20,730 bases of DNA from JBCBRR01 sp039029235 (GTDB lineage: Bacteria > Bacteroidota > Bacteroidia > Cytophagales > Amoebophilaceae). The stretch is from NCBI GenBank assembly GCA_039029235.1, contig JBCCGO010000015.1, positions 1-20,730 of the forward strand, in the 5' to 3' direction. The translations under genes and the position numbers were made by a program. Below, piece by piece: positions 13,711 through 20,730 of the stretch (position 1 is the first letter of the stretch; every line of letters begins with the position of its first letter). The notes beneath the pieces were generated by a model. The model was given only the letters and a program-made list of their open reading frames with translations. It ran no database searches and had not been told where the DNA came from.

Positions 13711-13743
13711 CCCTCTGGACCAAAGGCGTCGTGGCACCAGGGG
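13711..13743. terminator. Possible bidirectional hairpin between dnaK and pyrG
   Basis: In the 63-base gap between two convergent genes, CCC-(T)-CTGG pairs with CCAGGGG, seven pairs with one bulged T. There is no T tract on either side. Its place between two stop codons fits a shared terminator, but the structure is weak. Confidence 0.25.
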
Positions 13744-13761
13744 ATTGTGCCTGAGACACTA

Positions 13762-15363
13762 TCATTTCTCTTGCCTTTGGAGCATCGCCTTTACAAAGGA
13801 CAGAAAGAGAGGGTGAGGAGCTAAAGGCTTTGACCGAAACTCTGGATGAAATTGAACCCCTAGCATCCACGGGTGATCTTCTATTTCGACAATTTCGATA
13901 AGATCTTCTTCAGGAGATGTCCCTGTGGCCAGCAGCCCTTGCCTGGCGCAAGCCTCTTGGTAAGCATTGTTGAACTCATACCGATGGCGGTGACGCTCCG
14001 CAACACTATCTACCCCATAGGCTCCATAAGCTCTGGATGGAGATTTTAGAGAACACGGATAAGACCCCAGGCGCATCGTACCACCACGGTCTCGTACCTG
14101 CTCTTGCCCTGCCAGCAAGGTAATGATTGGGTAAGGCGTATCCGGATCTATCTCGATGGAGTTGGCCTGAGCAAGCTTAAGCACGTAGCGGGCAAACTCT
14201 ACAGCCATGGCCTGCATGCCTAGGCAGATCCCGAAGTAAGGAATGCGCTGCTCACGACAGAGATGCGCTGCAGCTATTGTTCCTTCCCAGCCACGTTTGC
14301 CAAAGCCGCCAGGAACAATGTAGCCATCACAACCCTCGACCGATCTGCCTTGCTCAAGCTGGTCGGCTTCTATGCTACGAATGACTAGCCGAGTATCATA
14401 AGCAATGCCAGCATGCTGAAGCGCTTCGCAGACTGATTTGTAAGCATCGCGGTGGGCGGTGTACTTACCAACCAGACCGACGGTCAGGTCGTGCTGGGGA
14501 TATTTGACTTTCTCCACCAGTCTTTCCCACGCCGCAACATCCGAACGCCTGTAGGGACGCTTCAGGAACGTACATAGCTGCTGATCTAGCTGCTGCTCAA
14601 TGAGGCGCAAGGGTAGCTCATAGATGGTATGCTTCACATCGCTAAGCTCCAGTACACAGCCTCTGGGGACGCTGCAAAAAAGAGCAATTTTTTCCTTGAC
14701 AGCAGTGCCTAGCGGACTCTCTGAACGACATAGAATTATATTGGGGAAAATACCTGTATGGCGGAGCGCCTGCACAGCGTGCTGGGTCGGTTTGGTCTTG
14801 ACCTCGCCAGCTGCTTTGAGGTAAGGTACATAAGCAAGGTGGATGTCTATACAATCTTGAGGATGTTCTAAGCGCAATTGCCGAATGGCCTCTAGAAAAG
14901 GCTGTGACTCAATATCCCCCACAGTTCCCCCAACTTCAACCAGCAAGACCTCGGTACCTGGTTCCTGGTTGGCACAAGCCATGATCGCTGCTTTGATCGC
15001 ATCAGTCACGTGCGGAACCACCTGGACCGTATTACCATCATAATCACCGCGTCGCTCCCGCTTGATAATCTTATCATAGATTTGCCCAGCAGTGACATTG
15101 GAACCTCGCGAAAGGGGCGCATTGGTAAAGCGGTAATAATGGCCGATATCAAGGTCAGTCTCGGCGCCATCTGCTGTCACATACACCTCTCCGTGCTGGA
15201 AAGGATTCATCGTCCCTGGATCTACATTCAAGTAAGGATCAAGCTTAAGCATACCCACGCTTATACCCTGCCCCTCCAGGATCATCCCGATCGATGCCGA
15301 AAGAAGACCTTTGCCTAAGGAGGATAGAACACCCCCGGTAATGAAGATGAATTTTAAATTCAT
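13762..15363 (-). CDS. pyrG: CTP synthase
   Basis: 533 residues, normal length. Converts UTP to CTP using ATP and ammonia from glutamine. The N-terminal amidoligase domain starts MNLKFIFITGGVLSSLGKG (P-loop at ~10-20) and contains KLDPYLNVDPGTMNPFQHGEVYV, EVGGTVGDIES and TKPTQHAV. The C-terminal class I glutaminase domain contains the nucleophile Cys380 in GICLGMQ, the oxyanion loop PGGFGKRG, and His506/Glu508 in FHPEF, so both halves look active. It is convergent with dnaK and divergent from the HAD gene, so it is a single-gene unit here. Confidence 0.98.
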   Translation of the reverse strand: MNLKFIFITGGVLSSLGKGLLSASIGMILEGQGISVGMLKLDPYLNVDPGTMNPFQHGEVYVTADGAETDLDIGHYYRFTNAPLSRGSNVTAGQIYDKIIKRERRGDYDGNTVQVVPHVTDAIKAAIMACANQEPGTEVLLVEVGGTVGDIESQPFLEAIRQLRLEHPQDCIDIHLAYVPYLKAAGEVKTKPTQHAVQALRHTGIFPNIILCRSESPLGTAVKEKIALFCSVPRGCVLELSDVKHTIYELPLRLIEQQLDQQLCTFLKRPYRRSDVAAWERLVEKVKYPQHDLTVGLVGKYTAHRDAYKSVCEALQHAGIAYDTRLVIRSIEADQLEQGRSVEGCDGYIVPGGFGKRGWEGTIAAAHLCREQRIPYFGICLGMQAMAVEFARYVLKLAQANSIEIDPDTPYPIITLLAGQEQVRDRGGTMRLGSYPCSLKSPSRAYGAYGVDSVAERHRHRYEFNNAYQEACARQGLLATGTSPEEDLIEIVEIEDHPWMLGVQFHPEFRSKPLAPHPLFLSFVKAMLQRQEK

Positions 15364-15377
15364 GGCTGTGCTATTAT

Positions 15378-15385
15378 TACTTTTG
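15378..15385 (+). promoter_or_regulatory. Possible -7 box (TACTTTTG) for the HAD-family gene
   Basis: TACTTTTG matches TAnnTTTG and would place the start of transcription near 15392, about 70 bases before the start codon at 15460. No clear TTTG -33 box is present at the right distance (the region overlaps the start of pyrG). Moderate to weak support. Confidence 0.35.
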
Positions 15386-15459
15386 TGTCTCGGAGCTGAC
15401 CGTTGTAGCTAGTCTAGCAAGTAAAAAGGCTAAGTTACGTCATACAACCTTCAAGGACA

Positions 15460-16305
15460 ATGAATACCCATACACTAACCAAAATAATCTTACACAGATT
15501 ACTTCCAGTATCGATCAGGATGATTCTGGGATCAGCGATCCTAGCCTATGCCCACTTTAGTGATGGAGCAAAAAAGTTGAGCAAAGGGGGTTGTGGTGAG
15601 CCAACATCTCTGACTAGACAAGCTACAGTGGCCCAGGAAGACATACCAGTCGGTGCCCAGCCCGAACCCGCTGTTGAAGACGTGGCGCAAGTAGCAAAAC
15701 AAGAATCTTCAAAAGCTAAAATCATCGGAGTTGATAACTGGGACTTAATCAGCGAAGCTATTTTACGCGCACCTTCGCATTCATGCATTATATTTGATGT
15801 AGATGGTGTGATACTAAGTGAGCGTGAAGGTCAGCGTAGAAATCTTGTAGATATTGCAATATTAAATGTTGTAGCGCTCATTAAGCACAAAAATTTCAAA
15901 GCATATGCTTTAACACACGGAGGTTGGGGTCCCTATCGTGGGATGCTCTGTGAAGAGCGGAGAATGAATGACCTAAGAAGGCTTGGCATTGATTTTTTAT
16001 ATCTAAGTCAATTTGAAGGCTATTTAGAAATACCTTATGCAACATCCTCTCCCGCTTCTGTTTTGAAGCAGTCAGTTAAAACAGCACTAATTAAAGATGG
16101 AATAATTTTTTCAAGGGATCGCTTAGGCACGCCACTTCCTAAGGGAGAAATATTTTTTAAAGTCCTCGAAAAATTAAATGAACGGCCTACACATATAATT
16201 TTTATCGACGATATCATAGATAATTTGATATGCATGGAAAGGGAATGTGCCTTGCGACATATACCTTTCCAAGGGTTTCTATATCTAGACGACTACCCAA
16301 AGTAA
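15460..16305 (+). CDS. Secreted HAD-fold protein, DUF2608-like
   Basis: 281 residues. Residues 1-36 have a basic start and a hydrophobic stretch (VSIRMILGSAILAYAHF), so a signal peptide or anchor is likely. Residues 37-90 are a Ser/Ala/Glu-rich linker. Residues ~91-281 are a HAD domain with all four motifs: I, IFDVDGVIL (Asp113, Asp115); II, ALTHGG (Thr152); III, KGEIFF (Lys228); IV, IFIDDIIDN (Asp250, Asp251). The arrangement and the end (GFLYLDDYPK) resemble DUF2608 proteins, which occur mainly in intracellular bacteria such as chlamydiae and Legionella and whose substrates are unknown. Complete motifs suggest an active phosphatase or phosphotransferase. The 3' two thirds is clearly more AT-rich than its neighbours, suggesting later acquisition. 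It stands alone between divergent pyrG and a convergent outer-membrane gene. Confidence 0.7.
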   Translation: MNTHTLTKIILHRLLPVSIRMILGSAILAYAHFSDGAKKLSKGGCGEPTSLTRQATVAQEDIPVGAQPEPAVEDVAQVAKQESSKAKIIGVDNWDLISEAILRAPSHSCIIFDVDGVILSEREGQRRNLVDIAILNVVALIKHKNFKAYALTHGGWGPYRGMLCEERRMNDLRRLGIDFLYLSQFEGYLEIPYATSSPASVLKQSVKTALIKDGIIFSRDRLGTPLPKGEIFFKVLEKLNERPTHIIFIDDIIDNLICMERECALRHIPFQGFLYLDDYPK

Positions 16306-16376
16306 TTACGTGAAAACTATTCTGGCTATGTTGCAATAAATAGTGGGTTGCTTGGGCTATCAGGGGTTACAGTATC

Positions 16377-16424
16377 ATGCTCCCCAAAATTTAGACAGGC
16401 ATAGCTTGGGAGCATAGACTGTCT
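16377..16424. repeat. Two interleaved inverted repeats (pseudoknot-like order)
   Basis: Arms in order: ATGCTCCC (16377-16384), AGACAG (16393-16398), GGGAGCAT (16408-16415), CTGTCT (16419-16424). The first pairs with the third (8 of 8) and the second with the fourth (6 of 6). The stems are interleaved, not nested, which is the topology of an H-type pseudoknot. It may equally be overlapping remnants of insertion-sequence ends. Confidence 0.4.
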
Positions 16425-16529
16425 TGGATAGATGTGGAGGAGACATTTTGTGAAATGGAAGCAATGTGCAGTAAATATTCCTAGCGTTAAGTTTTAGCAT
16501 GGTCTTGGCCGCTAGCAGGAGGTAAAACG

Positions 16530-16648
16530 ATGTTCATTCGTAGCCGTTGAGGTACTCACTGCTACCCTATGATGTAGGCAGCAAACGCTCTATCCTCGCT
16601 TTGGCTGTGCTGGCTATCTCAGCTGTATTAGTATCCTGCCTCAGATGA
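16530..16648 (+). pseudogene. Possible lipoprotein signal-peptide relic
   Basis: An AGGAGGT (the only strong Shine-Dalgarno-like site I noticed in the window) precedes ATG at 16530, which reads MFIRSR and stops at 16548. A one-base shift (TTG at 16547) continues as RYSLLPYDVGSKRSILALAVL..., ending AVLVSCLR and a stop at 16646. Basic start, hydrophobic core and an LVSC lipobox look like a lipoprotein signal cut off just after the Cys. Either a broken gene start or chance; not a confident gene. Confidence 0.25.
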
Positions 16649-16683
16649 CCACCTCACTGCTTGAGAAAGCCTGGAGCAACCTC

Positions 16684-18780
16684 CTAGAACTTAACCATAA
16701 TTTGTAGCTTTATTTCGTTCCTGGTGTTGCCCTCGGTTTTTTCATGGCCCTGACCAATGCTAGTCTCATTCAGATGCCACGTGAAAGCATACTTGAGCTC
16801 CACCCGCCATGCTGGCGTAGGCTTATAACACACATATATACCACACTTTATGCCTTGCTTGTGGTAAGGAGTAGACAGCGCTCTGCCATACAGCACATCT
16901 TTCTCATAGAAGAAAACCCTGTTCTGATAATCTGTATCAGACCAGACTACCTGCCCGGTAATGCTAAAACGCCTCTTGCTATAGGTAGCACTCTGGCTAC
17001 AAGCATAGCCCCAGGTAGTTTGTTCTAGCCAACTGTACCTACTCCATCGTGCTTCACTGTTTAGATAGACCTTGCCGCGTATTACATGCCTAAACTGCGC
17101 TTTGCACTTGTATTGCTTACTGTTGTCTACAGATGGGCTGGCTTCTTGCGGAGCATCTTTCTTAGACTTAGGTCGCGGCACTTTTCTAGCTTTGCTTGCC
17201 CCTTTACAATGCAAAAGCAACAGCGTAGGCTTACCTAGCTGATAGGTAGCCCTGGCCAGCCAATCATAGCCTGCAGCAGGCTTAGGTATGGTAGCAGTGG
17301 GTGCAGGAAACTTGAAGTAATCATAGTAGGCATCGAGGGTCAGCTTTTTGAGGGGGCGCAACCTAAGCCCTAGGTAGACTCCTTGCTCGTTGCTATTGCC
17401 ACTTGAATTTTCTCTGAATGCATTTCCATGAGGACTGTAAAAGGTTGGGGCATAGTGTCGGAGTAGCAAGGAAGTATCTACCTGAGATGACAGGCTAGCT
17501 ACCACCCCTACTAGTCCGGCCTTGCCGCCACTGGAGCAGATGGCACCCTCGCCAAAGAAATGAAAGTTTTGCCATAGATACCGATAGAAAACTCCCAGGT
17601 TGGTGTTATTCTGGCCCTCGAAGCTGTGCGCGCTTCCCAGCGTAGGCTTGGGCCGGATAGGAATGGCATAGTGGCTATGCAGGGCATTCACGCCCAGCTC
17701 AGCCTTGTTAGCTCGGGTACGTCCTATCAGGGCTATCCCAATGACCTGCTCATTAACCTGCGCTTTTCCAGTGATTTCTTTCTCTGTTCTATGTGACTTA
17801 TCTCTATGTACACGCTCTACGTACTTATGCTCCGGAGGGCTACCTTCCAGGACCTCGCCATCCAGGCTAGTACAGGCGTAGTAAGTGGTCATTTCTGTGG
17901 TCTCCCATTGTAAAGTGGCAGCAACGCCTCTTAAGCCATATGCAGACAAAGCTGTATGTGGCTTGATTCCTAGATTGTTGGTGCGTATAACAGGGATGGC
18001 GTCGCTACTTTTATTGATGCCAAAACCTGCGTTAACTACCAGCCCTTGCCCATAGCCTACTTTGTAGTCGCCGAGTACCAGTGATTTGAGTAGCTGCTTA
18101 TTTTCTAGCAGGAAGTATACATCCCACACATCCAAGCCATAACGCTCAGTAGCATGGTGCCAAGTAAAAGCCTCCCCTGGATGCTTTCTGCCTAAAATTC
18201 CTAAGCCCCATCCTTGTGGATGCCGGTATCTGAAGTGTGTAATAATTTTATCTGGTGACCCAGCATAGGGGATACGGTCTGTTTTTTCATCCAACTGGTA
18301 GCCCTTCTTGCTCTCTAGCGTACGCTCGTACCGGCATAGCCAGTAGCTATTTCGCTGGCTCGCGCCTAGCTTTATTAGCGCTCTAGTATACGTAGGATAG
18401 GTTTCGGGTACTTGAACAAAGGGGAGGAGCTGGCAGATAGTATTCAGATCAAAGCCAGGGATGGCTTGTAGCTCATAGATGGAGAGGAGCGCCCCATTTT
18501 TCTCCAGGTGCTCAAAGAAGTGATGTAGCTGAGTATCCGTTAGGATGCACAGTAGGGCCAAGTCTTCGCGCGAGGCGTGGTTGAGCGCTAGCGGATGCTG
18601 GTAAAATTCCCACAAATTCTCACGGAGTGCTTCATAGCTTACCCCTGCTACTTGTTGGCTATAAATAGCATCTAGCAGCGTAGTAAATTCAGGCTTCTCG
18701 TGAGCTGATATAGGCTCATAAGCGCCCATAACCCCTGTAAGCCCTATCCTGAGCACCCATGGTATGGCCCATTTTTTCAT
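16684..18780 (-). CDS. Helix-hairpin-helix domain outer-membrane beta-barrel protein
   Basis: 698 residues. Begins MKKWAIPWVLRIGLTGVMGAY, a signal peptide. Residues ~30-125 are a helix-hairpin-helix region (LNHASREDLALLC..., then LLSIYELQAIPGFD and LLPFV), the typical 'YELQAIPGFD' signature of a Bacteroidota family. The remainder is rich in alternating aromatic/polar strands and Gly turns (YRHPQGWGLGILGRKHPGE, LVLGDYKVGYGQGLVV) and ends QIMVKF with a terminal Phe, a beta-barrel insertion signal. So it is probably an outer-membrane barrel with a periplasmic HHH domain. Function is unknown; the HHH motif is often linked to DNA or protein binding, and a DNA-uptake role has no support here. A Lys/Pro/Ser-rich loop lies near residue ~530. 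Single gene, divergent from phoH. Confidence 0.82.
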   Translation of the reverse strand: MKKWAIPWVLRIGLTGVMGAYEPISAHEKPEFTTLLDAIYSQQVAGVSYEALRENLWEFYQHPLALNHASREDLALLCILTDTQLHHFFEHLEKNGALLSIYELQAIPGFDLNTICQLLPFVQVPETYPTYTRALIKLGASQRNSYWLCRYERTLESKKGYQLDEKTDRIPYAGSPDKIITHFRYRHPQGWGLGILGRKHPGEAFTWHHATERYGLDVWDVYFLLENKQLLKSLVLGDYKVGYGQGLVVNAGFGINKSSDAIPVIRTNNLGIKPHTALSAYGLRGVAATLQWETTEMTTYYACTSLDGEVLEGSPPEHKYVERVHRDKSHRTEKEITGKAQVNEQVIGIALIGRTRANKAELGVNALHSHYAIPIRPKPTLGSAHSFEGQNNTNLGVFYRYLWQNFHFFGEGAICSSGGKAGLVGVVASLSSQVDTSLLLRHYAPTFYSPHGNAFRENSSGNSNEQGVYLGLRLRPLKKLTLDAYYDYFKFPAPTATIPKPAAGYDWLARATYQLGKPTLLLLHCKGASKARKVPRPKSKKDAPQEASPSVDNSKQYKCKAQFRHVIRGKVYLNSEARWSRYSWLEQTTWGYACSQSATYSKRRFSITGQVVWSDTDYQNRVFFYEKDVLYGRALSTPYHKQGIKCGIYVCYKPTPAWRVELKYAFTWHLNETSIGQGHEKTEGNTRNEIKLQIMVKF

Positions 18781-18885
18781 CTATTTGTACTTAGCAAGCA
18801 ATATAGTGCAGCTACCGGCTAGCCTTATAGCTTCACTGGCGGCAAGCTCAGGTATCCTGCCTAAAAATAAAGCAATAATTTTTGT

Positions 18886-18893
18886 TAATTTTG
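18886..18893 (+). promoter_or_regulatory. Possible -7 box (TAATTTTG) for phoH
   Basis: TAATTTTG in an AT-rich stretch matches TAnnTTTG. Transcription would start near 18900, about 35 bases before the TTG start of phoH. No convincing -33 TTTG at 19-21 bases upstream; a TTTTTG lies too close. This is the best positioned such box in the window. Confidence 0.45.
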
Positions 18894-18934
18894 TCAGCTG
18901 GAGCTAGCCTAAACTTATTGAAGTTAGCGAGAAC

Positions 18935-19878
18935 TTGATCGAAAAAATTATTCGGCTTGAGGCCGTCAGCCCGGTTGATTTTCTGGGGAGAGAAAACAAA
19001 AACCTCAGTGAGGTAGCTGCTTGCTTTCCAAGTGCGAAGATTATCTTAGACGGCAACGAGATTAAGGTCCAAGGCAGTACCCAGGCAGTTAACAAGATCC
19101 ATGACATTCTTCAGAAGCTACTAGCCCATTACCCATAATCAAGGGAAGATCACAGAAGCGTTAGTACATCACTACACTAGCCAAGAAACTCAACTATATG
19201 CGCCAACACAACAGCTCCCTGTCCTACTACATGGTGCACGGGGGCGGTTTAATCAGGCCTAAAACAACGAATCAAGAGCGCCTCGTAACAGCCATGGATA
19301 AGCATGCACTGGCTTTTGTGATAGGGCCTGCAGGTACAGGCAAAACCTACATCTCGGTTGCTTTAGCGCTCCAAGCGCTTAAAAACAAAGAGGTAAGAAA
19401 AATCATTATAACCCGACCTATCGTAGCGGCAGGGGAGAACTTGGGGTTCTTGCCAGGCTATGTAGAGGAAAAAACGGCCCCTTATTTACATCCCATTTAT
19501 GATGCCCTCGAGGACATGCTCTCGCAAGAGAAACGGAAGTACTACCAAGAGCAGGGTATGATAGAGATTGCTCCTCTGGCTTATATGCGGGGAAGGACTT
19601 TGCATGATGCCTTTGTCATCCTAGACGAAGCACAAAATACTACTACTACACAAATGAAAATGTTCCTTACCAGAATGGGGCCTCATGCCAAGTTCGTCGT
19701 TACGGGCGATACTACGCAGATTGATTTGCCACGGCCCGAGCATTCTGGTCTGTTAGAAGCCCTAGAGACCCTCCATCATACTCCAGGAATAGCCTTCATC
19801 TACCTAGATGAGCAGGATGTAGTACGGCACAAACTCGTCAAAAATATCATTAAAGCCTATGAGCAGCATCGGCGATAG
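18935..19878 (+). pseudogene. phoH: PhoH-family ATPase, frame broken twice
   Basis: PhoH/YbeZ is a cytosolic P-loop ATPase linked with YbeY in RNA metabolism. Three frames must be joined. Frame A (18935-19138, TTG start) gives the N-terminal KH-like part, IEKIIRLEAVSPVDFLGREN...LLAHYP. Frame B (about 19134-19230) gives GKITEALVHHYTSQE...LPVLLHGARG. Frame C (to 19878) gives GGLIRPKTTNQERLV, Walker A GPAGTGKT, ITRPIVAAGENLGFLPG, YMRGRTL and Walker B FVILDEAQN, then TGDTTQIDLP. Each join needs one base removed, in a CCC run (19131-19133) and in a GGGGG run (about 19239-19243). The repaired protein would be 313 residues, the normal length. The ATPase part alone could start at ATG 19198. Either a real recent pseudogene or two single-base sequence errors; intact long genes elsewhere argue against a generally poor sequence. 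Confidence 0.85.
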
Positions 19879-20019
19879 CAAGCGATACAAAGCGCATGCT
19901 GCTAGCCCAGCATTCTGTATACTTGTAGGCAGATGGCACACCCCTCACGCAAGGCAACCTTACTGGAGCATACCGAAAGGCTTTACATCGCTTATAGATA
20001 AGCAATAAAACTACTTGCT

Positions 20020-20157
20020 GTGCAGAAACGTCTACTAGCTTTTATCACAGGCCTAGTACTGGGGATGCTAGGCAGTGATAAGGACAAAGAGAAGTTGCAA
20101 AAAGTACTCCGTAAGCAAGTCAGGCAGCTTCAAAAGAACACAAGGCCCCAAGGCTGA
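20020..20157 (+). CDS. 45-residue putative membrane-anchored peptide, YtxH-like
   Basis: A GTG start gives MQKRLLAFITGLVLGMLG, one hydrophobic helix with Gly spacing, then SDKDKEKLQKVLRKQVRQLQKN, a charged amphipathic helix. This shape matches small YtxH-type proteins of Bacteroidota (one N-terminal anchor plus a coiled-coil tail), though it is shorter than most. An in-frame stop lies just upstream at 19999-20001. It follows phoH by 141 bases. Function unknown; coding status rests on composition only. Confidence 0.45.
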   Translation: MQKRLLAFITGLVLGMLGSDKDKEKLQKVLRKQVRQLQKNTRPQG

Positions 20158-20164
20158 GGGCCTT
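20142..20164 (+). terminator. Stem-loop overlapping the end of the small ORF
   Basis: AAGGCCC (20142-20148) pairs with GGGCCTT (20158-20164), 7 of 7, with a 9-base loop that contains the ORF's TGA. There is only a weak T bias afterwards. A plausible end for a phoH/small-ORF transcript. Confidence 0.4.
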
Positions 20165-20268
20165 CAGATTCCTGGCTAGGGTTATATATATTCTTTTGGT
20201 AGCATCTGGCGGGCCAAGGGTTGCCTACAGGTATCTGCCCAGTGCTTGTAATAAAGCTAGAGTGAGCT

Positions 20269-20338
20269 CCCCCAGGCGCAGGAGGGTGGGGGCAGAAGTT
20301 CTAGGAATCGCTGGTTGGGAGATGTAGGAGTGGGACGG
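20269..20338. repeat. Interspersed hairpin repeat, partial right copy
   Basis: Aligns with the second half of the full right copy: CCCCCAGG, a purine-rich stretch, 'cgctggttgggagatg.aggagtgggac'. It lacks the first half of the hairpin but can pair CCCCCA with the TGGGGG that follows. With the next copy it makes about 1.5 tandem units. Confidence 0.55.
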
Positions 20339-20380
20339 AAATCTAGCAACTTACCGAGCATGAGGGCTGTCTTTGGATGG

Positions 20381-20556
20381 AAGTTACGAACTTACCCACA
20401 AGATGGCATAAGAGATTATGCCCCTTACAGCAGCCCGAGTACGCATAGGGGCGGCCTGGGGGCCACCTTGCGAGGGACCCCCAGGCCGAGGAGGAGGAGG
20501 AGGGGGGGGGGGGGGAGAAGGGCTAAGCGCCGTTGGTTGGGAAGATGCAGGAGTGG
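20381..20556. repeat. Interspersed hairpin repeat, full right copy
   Basis: Partner of 103-275. The hairpin at 20453-20487 has a perfect 10-base stem (GGCCTGGGGG / CCCCCAGGCC) and a 15-base loop. It is followed by (GAG)n and an uninterrupted run of 14 G (20502-20515) that the left copy lacks. It ends about a dozen bases before the stop codon of the minus-strand Rpn-type gene. Confidence 0.75.
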
Positions 20557-20567
20557 GATAGGGCGAT

Positions 20568-20730
20568 TTACAAGCTACGAATACCTGCTTCACTCAACCC
20601 GGTCCATCTGATAATCTTTGCGATCGGTTCCCCTTCTTGGAGCATTGCTTGAGCTATTTCCAAATTTCTAGCCTGCATTCCTTCTTGTCTTCCTTCTTCT
20701 CTGATGGCTTGTGTAACACTCATGATTTCT
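20568..20730 (-). CDS. C-terminal end of an Rpn / PD-(D/E)XK transposase-family protein (partial)
   Basis: The minus strand is open from the window edge to TAA at 20568-20570. The visible residues are EIMSVTQAIREEGRQEG, then MQARNLEIAQAMLQEGEPI and AKIIRWTGLSEAGIRSL. The charged 'EEGRQEG' helix, the 'A..ML.EG..I..I...TGLS...I' ending and the leucine near the C-terminus are typical of the Rpn family (recombination-promoting nuclease / putative transposase, PDDEXK_2 type). The nuclease core lies outside the window, so completeness cannot be judged. These genes often occur in many copies in Bacteroidota endosymbionts. Confidence 0.7.
   Translation of the reverse strand, partial: EIMSVTQAIREEGRQEGMQARNLEIAQAMLQEGEPIAKIIRWTGLSEAGIRSL

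Larger units (their letters stand above)
16306..16683. other. 378-base gap with relics
   Basis: Lies between two convergent genes. It holds an interleaved inverted repeat (16377-16424) and a lipoprotein-signal-like relic (16530-16648), both listed separately. The piece around 16380-16400 (CCCCAAAATTTAGACAG) recalls the ends of some insertion sequences, but no transposase is visible. Confidence 0.4.

Noticed and set aside
19131..19243. Programmed +1 frameshifting in phoH
   Set aside because: Two shifts would be needed and neither site has a known slippery sequence with a stimulator; mutation or sequencing error is simpler.
1..20730. tRNA, rRNA, tmRNA, RNase P RNA or a replication origin
   Set aside because: I looked for T-loop, CCA-adjacent and conserved RNA core sequences and for DnaA-box clusters and saw none convincing; a covariance-model search would settle it.

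Overview
The window looks like part of the chromosome of an obligate intracellular Bacteroidota bacterium, close in style to the Amoebophilaceae (Amoebophilus/Cardinium group). The evidence is Bacteroidota-type EF-P, DnaK, CTP synthase and YbeY, a Bacteroidota helix-hairpin-helix outer-membrane protein, promoter-like TAnnTTTG boxes with almost no Shine-Dalgarno signals, a DUF2608-type HAD protein of the kind seen in intracellular bacteria, and large eukaryote-like proteins. Base composition is moderate by eye, higher than I would expect for known Amoebophilus or Cardinium, so the exact lineage is open.

Layout. Bases 1-750 hold one copy of an interspersed hairpin repeat and a broken PD-(D/E)XK nuclease gene. 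Bases 740-9060 (minus strand) hold two large genes. The first in transcription order encodes a 1896-residue NACHT NTPase with a C-terminal array of HEAT-like repeats. The second encodes a 796-residue protein made of a P-loop GTPase followed by a phage tail collar domain. These unrelated enzymes begin with the same ~200-residue module, which carries an export signal, and they also share about 100 bases of upstream DNA. This accessory pair is the main discovery candidate. Bases 9220-10326 are mostly non-coding, with a decayed ORF that contains an F-box-like stretch.

Bases 10327-15363 are a housekeeping block: efp, ybeY, dnaK (plus strand) and pyrG (minus strand, convergent with dnaK). Next come a secreted HAD-fold protein (plus), a 378-base gap with relics and an interleaved inverted repeat, the helix-hairpin-helix/beta-barrel outer-membrane protein (minus), and phoH (plus), whose reading frame is broken twice. 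The right edge has a 45-residue membrane-anchored peptide, 1.5 copies of the hairpin repeat with a 14-base G run, and the C-terminal end of an Rpn/PD-(D/E)XK transposase-type protein that leaves the window.

How the genes may work together. The housekeeping genes serve translation (EF-P), rRNA/ribosome maturation (YbeY, PhoH), protein folding (DnaK) and nucleotide synthesis (PyrG). The two large genes look like members of a modular family of exported effectors in which one N-terminal module presents different NTPase cargoes. NTPases need nucleotides, so my inference is that they act in the host cytosol. The flanking nuclease remnants and repeats suggest the accessory region has been rearranged by recombination.
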